DNA of 64,000 nucleotides from a candidate division WOR-3 bacterium. Lineage in GTDB: Bacteria > Hydrothermota > Tepidihabitantia > Tepidihabitantales > CAIPLT01. Below the pieces are notes generated by a model. The model did no database searches. It worked only from the letters and a program-made list of their open reading frames with translations, and had not been told where the DNA came from. Where the stretch lies: the NCBI GenBank assembly GCA_039801505.1, contig JBDRUV010000001.1, positions 395,361 to 459,360 on the forward strand, given 5' to 3'. Made by a program: the position numbers and the translations under genes. Below, piece after piece: positions 8,526 to 15,846 of this stretch (positions are counted from its first letter, which is position 1; each line of letters starts with the position of its first letter).

Positions 8526-8570
8526 CGGTTTATAATCCTTTCTTTCAAATCACACAAAGTTTTGCTAAAT

Positions 8571-8598
8571 ATTATAGCAAAAATTCTTCAGCTGTCAA
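8571..8598 (-). promoter_or_regulatory. Consensus sigma70-type promoter of rpsM-rpsK
   Basis: On the minus strand a perfect TTGACA (8593-8598) is followed after 16 nt by a perfect TATAAT (8571-8576). The predicted leader before rpsM is about 40 nt and contains an AAAGGA ribosome-binding site. The promoter is back-to-back with that of the TPR gene. Confidence 0.75.
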
Positions 8599-8615
8599 GA
8601 GCTACTTTATCTGGC

Positions 8616-8644
8616 TTGATTTCTGTTAGAGGTTTTGTTATAAT
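8616..8644 (+). promoter_or_regulatory. Sigma70-type promoter of the TPR gene
   Basis: TTGATT and a perfect TATAAT are 17 nt apart. The leader of about 20 nt contains a GAAAGGA ribosome-binding site ahead of ATG 8670. Confidence 0.7.
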
Positions 8645-8669
8645 ATCTTCTTTTAGAAAGGAAAAAACA

Positions 8670-9164
8670 ATGAGCCAAGATGAGAACTATCAGATAGCTT
8701 TTAAGGAGGCTAGTTATTTTAATCGACGAGGGATCTATTATTTTCGGCGGGGTGAATTTAAGAAAGCGATTGCGAATTTTACTAAGGGGCTTGAGCTATC
8801 CCCCAAATGGGCGGTGCTTTATAGTAATCGCGGTCAGGTGTATTTAGAAACTGGTAAGTTTGACCAGGCGATTATGGACTTTTCTTATGCGATTGCCTTA
8901 GAGCCTAACGAGGCTGAGTTTTATACCAACCGCGGGGTTGCTTACAATGCCAAAGAACAGTTTGAATTTGCTATTCAGGATTTTACTAAGGCTCTGGAGC
9001 TTGATCCCGATTTTGCCGTGGCGATGGCGAATTTGGGGCTTACTTATGCCCGGATTGGCGATAAAGAGCAGGCGCGGTATTGGTGTGAAGAGGCCCTGAA
9101 ACGCAAGAAAAACTTGTCGCGAGATTTGGTTTTACTGATAAAAATTTACATCCGCGGGTTATAA
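8670..9164 (+). CDS. Tetratricopeptide repeat protein
   Basis: A 164-residue protein made almost entirely of TPR units. The clearest repeats begin near residues 13, 47 and 81 (for example N-R-R-G-I-Y-Y-F-R-R-G-E-F-K-K-A and N-R-G-Q-V-Y-L-E-T-G-K-F-D-Q-A), with a partial one around 115. There is no signal peptide, so it should be a cytoplasmic protein-binding scaffold. The reading frame is open upstream to 8562, but ATG 8670 follows a GAAAGGA site and a promoter, which fixes the start. It is divergent from rpsM and is not in an operon. Partner unknown. Confidence 0.85.
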   Translation: MSQDENYQIAFKEASYFNRRGIYYFRRGEFKKAIANFTKGLELSPKWAVLYSNRGQVYLETGKFDQAIMDFSYAIALEPNEAEFYTNRGVAYNAKEQFEFAIQDFTKALELDPDFAVAMANLGLTYARIGDKEQARYWCEEALKRKKNLSRDLVLLIKIYIRGL

Positions 9165-9253
9165 CGGGATATCCTAAGTAAAATTTTTTCCCCATTTTAC
9201 CGGTTTTAGGCATCTTATATAGTAGTATGAGCGAGCTCCGATTGGCTAAAAAG

Positions 9254-9305
9254 TTATCCACATCTGTTCAATCTATTGAACAGACCTGTTCAATCTATTG
9301 AACAG
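9254..9305. repeat. Two tandem 20-bp palindromes, with an adjacent DnaA-box-like 9-mer
   Basis: The perfect palindrome-with-loop CTGTTCAA-TCTA-TTGAACAG occurs at 9264-9283 and again, identical, at 9286-9305, with 2 nt between copies. A TTATCCACA nonamer, identical to the consensus DnaA box, lies at 9254-9262. The block lies about 100 nt upstream of the promoter of the M6 protease gene. The tandem dyad arrangement looks like paired operator sites for a dimeric regulator. Tandem hairpins acting in RNA are the alternative. No gene was recognised in the 9165-9496 gap. Confidence 0.6.
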
Positions 9306-9404
9306 CACAATAATAAACAAAATATCAATAATAAACAAAGAGCAATATATAAAAAAGAATTACAACGCATAGCGTCTTGGGGAAATAAAAAAATCCATAA
9401 AGAC

Positions 9405-9433
9405 TTGACAGGGACCTTTATAAGTTTTATAAT
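9405..9433 (+). promoter_or_regulatory. Perfect consensus promoter of the M6 protease gene
   Basis: TTGACA (9405-9410), a 17-nt spacer and TATAAT (9428-9433), both hexamers perfect. The leader is about 57 nt and ends in a GGAGG ribosome-binding site 4 nt before ATG 9497. The strength of this promoter suggests high expression of the protease or the need for a repressor, perhaps at the tandem palindromes upstream. Confidence 0.75.
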
Positions 9434-9496
9434 ATTCCAAAAATTAGTGTATAGGATTAGGGATAAGTTATTAAGAACTGTAGTGATGGAGGAGAT

Positions 9497-12400
9497 ATGA
9501 AGCCAGCAAATGTAAGAAACAAGCTTTTTATATTTTTAATGATTACATTCGGTGTAATTTGGGCAATGCCCCCCAGACCGGGCCTAAAGCTCCCACCAAC
9601 TGATTATCAAGAGATGCTAAATTTAGGGATCAATGTAATTAAAGACCCGATAAGAGATCCGGATAAAAAAGGCATCTATAATAAGCCCGGTGATGTGGTC
9701 CCATTGATTACTGGTACCAAACACTTCCCAGTCGTCTTGATTAAGTTTCCTGACTACTCAAATCAATATTCTGTGGCTAATTTTCAAGCGATGCTTTTCT
9801 CGGATACCTGGTCTTCCGGTTCTGCTAAGAAGTATTATCAAGAAGTTTCCTACGGTATGTTTACTTTAAGCGGCACCGTGTATGGCTGGTACACTTCCGA
9901 TAGTAACAAGGCATCTTATGGTCGGTCCAATGGTTTTCAAAAAGCCGCAGAGTTAGCCAAAGAAGCGGCCCAAAAAGCCGATGCGGTGATAAATTACGCT
10001 TTATACGATAATGATGGTGATGGATTTGTGGACTGTTTTACCTGTGTCCATGCCGGATTCGGTTATGAAGAAACCGGCGATGACACTGATATTCATTCCC
10101 ATAGTTGGAGCTTTTCGAGCGCGTTAATCGGCATTTATACAACTAACGATCCCGATCCCAATCATCCCGGACAATATATCAAAATTGATCAATATGTCAT
10201 AGATCCGGAACGAAGCTATTACTCAAACAGAAACACCATGGTTACAATTGGGGTATTTTGCCATGAATGGGGTCATGCCTTAGGATTACCAGATTTATAT
10301 GATACCGATCAAAATGATAATGGCAACGGTTTAGGCTTTTGGTGCTTGATGGCTGCCGGCTCGTGGGGCGGCAACGGTTATACGCCGTGGTATCCGGTTC
10401 ATCTTTCGGCCTGGGCTAAAATGGAGTTAGGGTGGTTAAACCCGACCGCGGTTCGAAGAATTGGTTATTATACAATTCCCCAAGTCGAGACAATATCAAA
10501 GGCTTATTGGCTAATCGGTCGGCAACGGACTTTTAAGGAGTATTTTTTAGTTGAGAATCGACGTAAAACTAGATTTGATGTTAATTTGCCCGGCCAAGGA
10601 TTACTAATCTATCATATTGATGATTCAGTGATCGCAAGCCGAAGGTGGAGCAATAATATCAACGGCGGTAATGGTTGGAAATATGGCGTTGCCTTAGAAC
10701 AAGCTGATGGCTTAGATGAACTTTATATTGGCACAGATAATGGTGATGGTGGCGATCCGTTCCCGGGCACGACTAATAATACCCGTTTTGATAGTAGCAC
10801 AACTACTCCCAATTCTAAAACCAATTATCCCACCAGTTCACCATTGGTGACCGGTATTTTAGCCAAGAATATACCAGCATCTTCACCAGTGGTGTCGTGT
10901 TCCTTATTATCAGGGGTGCGCGGAGCTTTCATGAGTTCGGTTGATGCCGGCGGTTATTATTGGATCGATTCCGATACCACAGGCGGGCCGGCCTACAACT
11001 GGATTGATATTACTCAGACCGGCACAGCCCTTGGTACAGGTGATGACGCCAGATATTGGTTCCGGCTGCCGTTTAGTTTTAATTTTTATGGGACGTATTA
11101 TGATACGGTCTGGGTTTCAACAAATGGTTGGATAAGTTTTGGCTCTAATCCTGGGACTAATGCTCCAACAAACACTCAGATACCATCAACTACATCACCC
11201 AATCGGGCAGTTTATGTGTTCTGGGACGATTTAAATGTCAGTAGCAGTGATGGTGGAAATATTTATTATCAGATATTTGGTTCGGCACCTAACCGGTATG
11301 CCGTAATTACATGGCACGAGGTGCGCAACAAAAATAGCCCCTATACTTACAATCGGATGTCCTTCCAAGTAATTCTTTACGAGGATGGTAGAATTGTCAT
11401 GCAGTATAAAGATTGTGCGGTCGGTGATTCGCTTTATAACTGGGGACGAAATGCCACGATTGGTATTGAAAATGCCAATGGCACTATTGGTCTGCAATAT
11501 TTATATAATGGCACGCCAGCTGGAAATTTAGTAACTAATGAACGAGCCATACAATTTGCCAAGGCAATTAAAGATGTTGCCGTGATGGCTATTGAGCAGC
11601 CAACTGGAAGTTTTGACTCCACCGGTGCCATTGTGCCCCGAGTTCGAGTTGCCAATAATGGTTTAACCCAAGAAACTTTTAGCGCCAACTTGAAAATTGG
11701 CACCAGCTATAGTAGTGTTCGGACCAAGACCTTAAATCCTGGAGCCCAAGATACCATATTGTTTACCAGTTGGACGCCCCTGCGGGGTAGTTATCTGGTG
11801 AAATGTAGTCTCTATTTGGCTAATGATGCGGTGCCGGCTAATGATACAATGTCAACTTCAATTGTTGTTGGGGTATCAGATGTCGAGCTGGTCTCGATTA
11901 ACTATCCGACTGGAATTATCGACTCTGGTCCGCTGATCTATCCTAGGGTCACGGTGAAAAATCACAGTGTAAGTGCTAAGACTTTTAATATTACTTTTAA
12001 GGTCAGTAATAATTATACCAACACGCGCAGTAAGACCCTAGCCAGTAATGCCCAGGATACTGTAAACTTTAGCTTATGGACAGGGTCTAGGGGACCGTAT
12101 ACCACACGGTGTAGCCTATATCTGGCGAATGATGTTTACCGACGTAATGATACCCTTAGCGGCAGCTTTACTCTACAAGTCCATGATGTTGGAGTAGTCT
12201 CGATCGTTCAGCCGACTGATTCCGTTGATCGAGGTGATCTCCAACCCAAAGCCACAATTCGAAATTATGGTTCAGTGCCTGAAGCCTTTTATACATTCTT
12301 TAAGATTTATAATAGCACCGGAAGTTTGGTCTATTTAGACTCGGTTTATATTAATAACTTAAATCCCAGTACCCAGACTACTAGAACCTTTAGGAGTTTT

Positions 12401-13768
12401 ATCTTCCAGGTCGGCAGTTATCAGATGCGCTGTTCCACAGCCTTAGCTAATGATGCTAATCCTAGCAACAATGTGAAATTTAAGACTATTTATGTGCGCT
12501 ACACACCGCCTTGGGTCCGAAAGCGTGATGTGCCTGTGGGTCCAAGTAGTAAACCGGTAAGTTATGGCGGAGCTTTGGTTGCCGGTGATGGTAAGGTATA
12601 TCTCTTAAAGGGTAATAATACCCGAGAGTTCTTTGTATATAATCCGGATACCGACTCTTGGACTTTACTGGAGTCAATTCCGTTTATTAGTGATAGTTCG
12701 CGGAAAAAGGTGAATAAAGGCGCGGTCTTGGCTTATAATAACCACGCCAACCCAGATGTAATTTATGCTACTAAAGGTAATAATACTTTAGAGTTCTGGA
12801 TGTATGACACGGAAAATGACACCTGGATCCCGAAGGCACCGGTGCCGGTAAGTTATCCGGTAAAAAAGGTTAAGGGGGGCGCAGCACTGGTGTATCTGAA
12901 ACGCGGCAATAACCAGTATGTATATCTCTTAAAAGGCAATAATACCAATGAGTTCTATTGTTATCACTGTCAGGCTGATACTTGGATTACTAACCTGCGT
13001 CGGCCACCATTAGGACCATATCTTAAAGCTTATAAAGATGGCAGTTGTATGACAGTTGGTTATAATAATTATCTATATCTCTTAAAAGGTGGAGCGACAA
13101 TCAACGAGTTTTATGCTTATGTGCCGAGTGGTGATTCCTGGATCACCTTAGAAACCTTGCCACGATATAGCCGATTACTTAACAAGGCCACCAAAGTTAA
13201 AGATGGAGCAGCTATATGTTATGATGGGGATAGTCTATTGTATGTGATTAAAGGCGGCGGTAAACAAGACTTCTGGTGCTATAATGCGATCCGTCACACC
13301 TGGAAAGAACTGGATACAATACCGAAGGCTCCAAGCAATAAGGCCCCGAAGAGTGGTTCAGCGCTGGCATTCTTAGATGATAAGATTTATCTGATTAAGG
13401 GCAATCGAACCTATGAATTCTGGCGCTATATTCCGGGTATATCGGATGTGCCATTGGCGTATCCAATGGTTGTGCCCAATTTAACTATAGAACAGCCATC
13501 AAAACTTAATCACACCGGTAAGGTGCACGCTATCACCGATTGGTCAAATCGTAACTTGCTCTTAAGACTCAGCCTAGATCAGACATCTCAGGTTCAGGTT
13601 AATCTCTATAATAGTGCCGGGCAATTAGTGCGCAAAGTCTTACATACCGAACTGGGTCGTGGCAATTATGAGCTCGCAATTGCCAAAGCCGAGTTGAGCG
13701 CCGGAGTTTATCTGGTAAAATGCCAGATCAACGGTACAACTTATCAGTATAAGTGGACTTTACGATAA
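9497..13768 (+). CDS. Secreted M6-family metalloprotease with CARDB-like, kelch-like and por-type C-terminal sorting domains
   Basis: A 1423-residue exported protein. A signal peptide (about 1-23) precedes an immune-inhibitor-A-like M6 protease domain (about 60-460), whose zinc motif is H-E-W-G-H at 256-260, followed by A-L-G-L-P-D. A beta-sandwich region (about 477-690) contains V-W-V-S-T-N-G-W-I-S-F-G. Next come three CARDB-like Ig modules (starting near 691, 794 and 894), then about five kelch-like blades (about 1001-1315), each with a L-L-K-G-N-N-T-x-E-F-type core. The last 60 residues (from about 1364) resemble por/T9SS type A sorting domains (V-N-L-Y-N-S-A-G-Q-L-V and G-V-Y-L-V-K). It probably acts outside the cell or on its surface on proteins. 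It is monocistronic, with a strong promoter. Confidence 0.85.
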   Translation: MKPANVRNKLFIFLMITFGVIWAMPPRPGLKLPPTDYQEMLNLGINVIKDPIRDPDKKGIYNKPGDVVPLITGTKHFPVVLIKFPDYSNQYSVANFQAMLFSDTWSSGSAKKYYQEVSYGMFTLSGTVYGWYTSDSNKASYGRSNGFQKAAELAKEAAQKADAVINYALYDNDGDGFVDCFTCVHAGFGYEETGDDTDIHSHSWSFSSALIGIYTTNDPDPNHPGQYIKIDQYVIDPERSYYSNRNTMVTIGVFCHEWGHALGLPDLYDTDQNDNGNGLGFWCLMAAGSWGGNGYTPWYPVHLSAWAKMELGWLNPTAVRRIGYYTIPQVETISKAYWLIGRQRTFKEYFLVENRRKTRFDVNLPGQGLLIYHIDDSVIASRRWSNNINGGNGWKYGVALEQADGLDELYIGTDNGDGGDPFPGTTNNTRFDSSTTTPNSKTNYPTSSPLVTGILAKNIPASSPVVSCSLLSGVRGAFMSSVDAGGYYWIDSDTTGGPAYNWIDITQTGTALGTGDDARYWFRLPFSFNFYGTYYDTVWVSTNGWISFGSNPGTNAPTNTQIPSTTSPNRAVYVFWDDLNVSSSDGGNIYYQIFGSAPNRYAVITWHEVRNKNSPYTYNRMSFQVILYEDGRIVMQYKDCAVGDSLYNWGRNATIGIENANGTIGLQYLYNGTPAGNLVTNERAIQFAKAIKDVAVMAIEQPTGSFDSTGAIVPRVRVANNGLTQETFSANLKIGTSYSSVRTKTLNPGAQDTILFTSWTPLRGSYLVKCSLYLANDAVPANDTMSTSIVVGVSDVELVSINYPTGIIDSGPLIYPRVTVKNHSVSAKTFNITFKVSNNYTNTRSKTLASNAQDTVNFSLWTGSRGPYTTRCSLYLANDVYRRNDTLSGSFTLQVHDVGVVSIVQPTDSVDRGDLQPKATIRNYGSVPEAFYTFFKIYNSTGSLVYLDSVYINNLNPSTQTTRTFRSFIFQVGSYQMRCSTALANDANPSNNVKFKTIYVRYTPPWVRKRDVPVGPSSKPVSYGGALVAGDGKVYLLKGNNTREFFVYNPDTDSWTLLESIPFISDSSRKKVNKGAVLAYNNHANPDVIYATKGNNTLEFWMYDTENDTWIPKAPVPVSYPVKKVKGGAALVYLKRGNNQYVYLLKGNNTNEFYCYHCQADTWITNLRRPPLGPYLKAYKDGSCMTVGYNNYLYLLKGGATINEFYAYVPSGDSWITLETLPRYSRLLNKATKVKDGAAICYDGDSLLYVIKGGGKQDFWCYNAIRHTWKELDTIPKAPSNKAPKSGSALAFLDDKIYLIKGNRTYEFWRYIPGISDVPLAYPMVVPNLTIEQPSKLNHTGKVHAITDWSNRNLLLRLSLDQTSQVQVNLYNSAGQLVRKVLHTELGRGNYELAIAKAELSAGVYLVKCQINGTTYQYKWTLR

Positions 13769-13772
13769 GGAG

Positions 13773-14471
13773 CTAAAAGCCCCGCAACACAACCTCTTGG
13801 GCATAAGGCTTTAGGCTCGGTAAAACCTGAATAATATCTTCTTTAGGATAAGGTTTCTTTAGCCTAAAAGCTTTTAGCCGAGCATTCCTCGGCGCATACT
13901 GCTGGATTGCATACTTTTTTACCGGCCCGATAGTTTTAAGAATGGTAATTAGATCCTCAGGGGTCACAATACCCGGCACCATGGTGGTCCGAAATTCATA
14001 ATCAACGCCCGATTCTTTAAGTAGTCTTACGGTCCTTAACAGCACCTCAAGCCAAGCCTCCCGACCAATTGCCCGATCATATCGCTCATCAAAAGTAGTC
14101 TTAATATCCATGGCCACATAATCTACTAGACCAAGCTCGATAGCTTCTTTTAATGGATAAGGAAAACTACCATTGGTATCAATCTTGGTGCGAAAGTCCA
14201 GTTTTTTAAGTTCAATTAGCAGTCCAAAAATCTCGGGATGCATCATCGGTTCGCCGCCACTAATGACCACGCCATCAAGCCAAGTTTTTTTCTGGCTAAG
14301 CTTCTTTTTGATCTTGTCAAAATCTAGCTCTTTAAGTTTTTTTAAGTCCCGGGCTAATGGATGGTTGTGGCAGAACGGACACTTAAAATTACAGCCGCCA
14401 ACAAAAATTACCGCTGCGAGCTTACTATCCCAGTCTACAAACGAAGTTTCGATAAATCCTAATATGCGCAT
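13773..14471 (-). CDS. Anaerobic ribonucleotide reductase activating protein-like radical SAM enzyme (NrdG-like)
   Basis: A 232-residue radical SAM protein. Cys27, Cys31 and Cys34 in C-N-F-K-C-P-F-C would bind the 4Fe-4S cluster, and G-G-E-P (about 71-74) contacts S-adenosylmethionine. It resembles the NrdG/pyruvate-formate-lyase activase group, in the branch annotated as anaerobic ribonucleoside-triphosphate reductase activating protein, which installs the glycyl radical on NrdD. No glycyl-radical enzyme gene is in the window, so the substrate is inferred only from the family. It follows the thioredoxin-fold gene by 9 nt and is convergent with the M6 gene, 4 nt apart. Confidence 0.8.
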   Translation of the reverse strand: MRILGFIETSFVDWDSKLAAVIFVGGCNFKCPFCHNHPLARDLKKLKELDFDKIKKKLSQKKTWLDGVVISGGEPMMHPEIFGLLIELKKLDFRTKIDTNGSFPYPLKEAIELGLVDYVAMDIKTTFDERYDRAIGREAWLEVLLRTVRLLKESGVDYEFRTTMVPGIVTPEDLITILKTIGPVKKYAIQQYAPRNARLKAFRLKKPYPKEDIIQVLPSLKPYAQEVVLRGF

Positions 14472-14480
14472 TAGCTAAGC

Positions 14481-14744
14481 TTACTTACGAGCCAGAAGTT
14501 CGTCGAGTTCAGCAAAAGTTGGTGCCGACTGCACCCAGCGTCGGACTTCATTCTCGCCCTCAACTAAGATTACCGTGGGAATATCTATTGCACTGCGATA
14601 GGCCGCCTCGGTTAAACCGTCAACAGTGTCGGTATCATAATAAATGATCTCTAGCGGATGATATTTATTGCTATAGTATTCTAGTTTTTCTTGCACACTT
14701 TTACACACTGGACAAGATTCTTTGCCAAAAAGAAGTATTTTCAT
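14481..14744 (-). CDS. Glutaredoxin/thioredoxin-fold protein
   Basis: An 87-residue protein with a C-P-V-C redox pair (Cys11, Cys14) and the cis-Pro element I-P-T-V near residue 56. This is the minimal fold of glutaredoxin-like proteins. It is the first gene of a two-gene unit with the NrdG-like activase, which suggests that it supplies reducing equivalents to an anaerobic ribonucleotide reductase, as NrdH-like proteins do. That pairing is an inference. The promoter puts its ATG almost at the 5' end of the mRNA. Confidence 0.8.
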   Translation of the reverse strand: MKILLFGKESCPVCKSVQEKLEYYSNKYHPLEIIYYDTDTVDGLTEAAYRSAIDIPTVILVEGENEVRRWVQSAPTFAELDELLARK

Positions 14745-14750
14745 AAAAGA

Positions 14751-14778
14751 ATGATAATTTTTTATCGTTAAAAGTCAA
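14751..14778 (-). promoter_or_regulatory. Leaderless-type promoter of the thioredoxin-fold/NrdG-like unit
   Basis: On the minus strand TTGACT and TATCAT are 16 nt apart. Only 6 nt separate the -10 from ATG 14744, so transcription should start at or within 1-2 nt of the start codon. It is back-to-back with the asd promoter; the two -35 hexamers are 8 nt apart. Confidence 0.6.
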
Positions 14779-14786
14779 TATTATTA

Positions 14787-14815
14787 TTGACAAACCGAAA
14801 TTTTACTAATATCAT
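14787..14815 (+). promoter_or_regulatory. Leaderless-type promoter of asd
   Basis: A perfect TTGACA is followed after 17 nt by TATCAT. The ATG of asd comes 7 nt after the -10, which predicts an mRNA starting at the start codon. No Shine-Dalgarno is present. Confidence 0.7.
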
Positions 14816-14822
14816 CATATTT

Positions 14823-15821
14823 ATGAAAGTCGGCATCATTGGTGCCACCGGACTTGTCGGTGAGAAGCTACTTGAGATTTTAGCCGAGCGTAACTTCCCG
14901 GTAAGTGAGCTAAAACTCTTTGCTTCAGAACGGCATATAGGCGAAAAGTGTTGTTTTAAAGATCAGGCGTATGAGGTCATGCCGTTAAGTGAACAAGCGT
15001 TAAAAGATTTAGACCTAGTTTTCTGTGCTGCAAGCAACGAAATTGCTCAGGAGTGGGTGCCGATTGCCCAAAAGTATAGCTTAGTGATTGATAAATCTAG
15101 TGTCTTTCGTTTACAAGACGATGTACCCTTAGTTGTTCCGGAAATCAATCGGCACCGAGCACTGGAACATAAAAATCTCATCGCCAGTCCTAATTGCACG
15201 ACAATTCCTGTAGTGATGGTGCTTAATCCGCTTCATAAAGTGTTTAAACTGAAGCGCGTCGCTGCGCTGACCTTACAATCGGTCAGCGGCGCTGGTCGTG
15301 ATGCATTACAAGAATTGATTTATGAGACCGAGGTATTGGCCTACGGTTCAGAAATCACTAAAGAGCCAGACAGTGTCTTTTCAGTGCCGATTGCCGATAA
15401 TATTATTCCCCAAATCGGAAATTTTGAGACCGACGGTTACACCACTGAGGAGTTAAAATTAATAAACGAAACCAAAAAGATTCTGGAACTTAACGAACTA
15501 CCTATTAGTGCCACTTGCATTCGAGTACCAGTCAGAGTGGGACATTGTGTGGTATTATCAATCGAATTTGAAAACGAAGCCAAACCTGAAGAAGTTACAT
15601 CGGTATTAAAGAACTCGCCGGGTCTGCTGGTTTTAGAAAATAACGAGTATCCGACACCCCAAATGGTGTGTGACCGAGATGAAGTTTTTGTCGGGCGGCT
15701 AAGAAAAGATTACAGCACCAAAAATGGTGTTGTCTGCTTTGTAGCGACTGATAATCTACGCAAAGGTGCGGCCTTGAACGCTGTGCAAATTGCTGAGCAA
15801 GTTTTGATAAAAAATCCGTGA
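14823..15821 (+). CDS. asd: Aspartate-semialdehyde dehydrogenase
   Basis: Asd, 332 residues, reduces aspartyl phosphate to aspartate semialdehyde, the branch point to lysine/diaminopimelate, threonine and methionine. The N-terminal G-A-T-G-L-V-G NADP loop (about 7-13) and the catalytic Cys125 in S-P-N-C-T-T-I-P are intact, as are the substrate-binding residues around R-V-P-V-R-V-G-H. The frame is open upstream, but ATG 14823 gives the standard M-K-V-G-I-I-G start. The partner enzymes DapA and DapB are encoded at 39210-40822; aspartate kinase is not in the window. Confidence 0.96.
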   Translation: MKVGIIGATGLVGEKLLEILAERNFPVSELKLFASERHIGEKCCFKDQAYEVMPLSEQALKDLDLVFCAASNEIAQEWVPIAQKYSLVIDKSSVFRLQDDVPLVVPEINRHRALEHKNLIASPNCTTIPVVMVLNPLHKVFKLKRVAALTLQSVSGAGRDALQELIYETEVLAYGSEITKEPDSVFSVPIADNIIPQIGNFETDGYTTEELKLINETKKILELNELPISATCIRVPVRVGHCVVLSIEFENEAKPEEVTSVLKNSPGLLVLENNEYPTPQMVCDRDEVFVGRLRKDYSTKNGVVCFVATDNLRKGAALNAVQIAEQVLIKNP

Positions 15822-15846
15822 GAAAAGGATTTTGGAATATAAAAGT

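Noticed and set aside
9178..9200. AT-rich inverted repeat after the TPR gene as a terminator
   Set aside because: The 7-bp stem is nearly all A/T and no T-run follows it, so it is too weak to support.
9254..9262. Perfect DnaA-box nonamer as a possible replication origin
   Set aside because: Only one box is present, there is no AT-rich unwinding region with further boxes, and no dnaA or dnaN gene is near. A single 9-mer is expected by chance in a window of this size.
9276..9500. Small plus-strand frame between the TPR and M6 genes
   Set aside because: It starts inside the tandem palindrome, covers the promoter of the M6 gene, has no ribosome-binding site and resembles no protein family.
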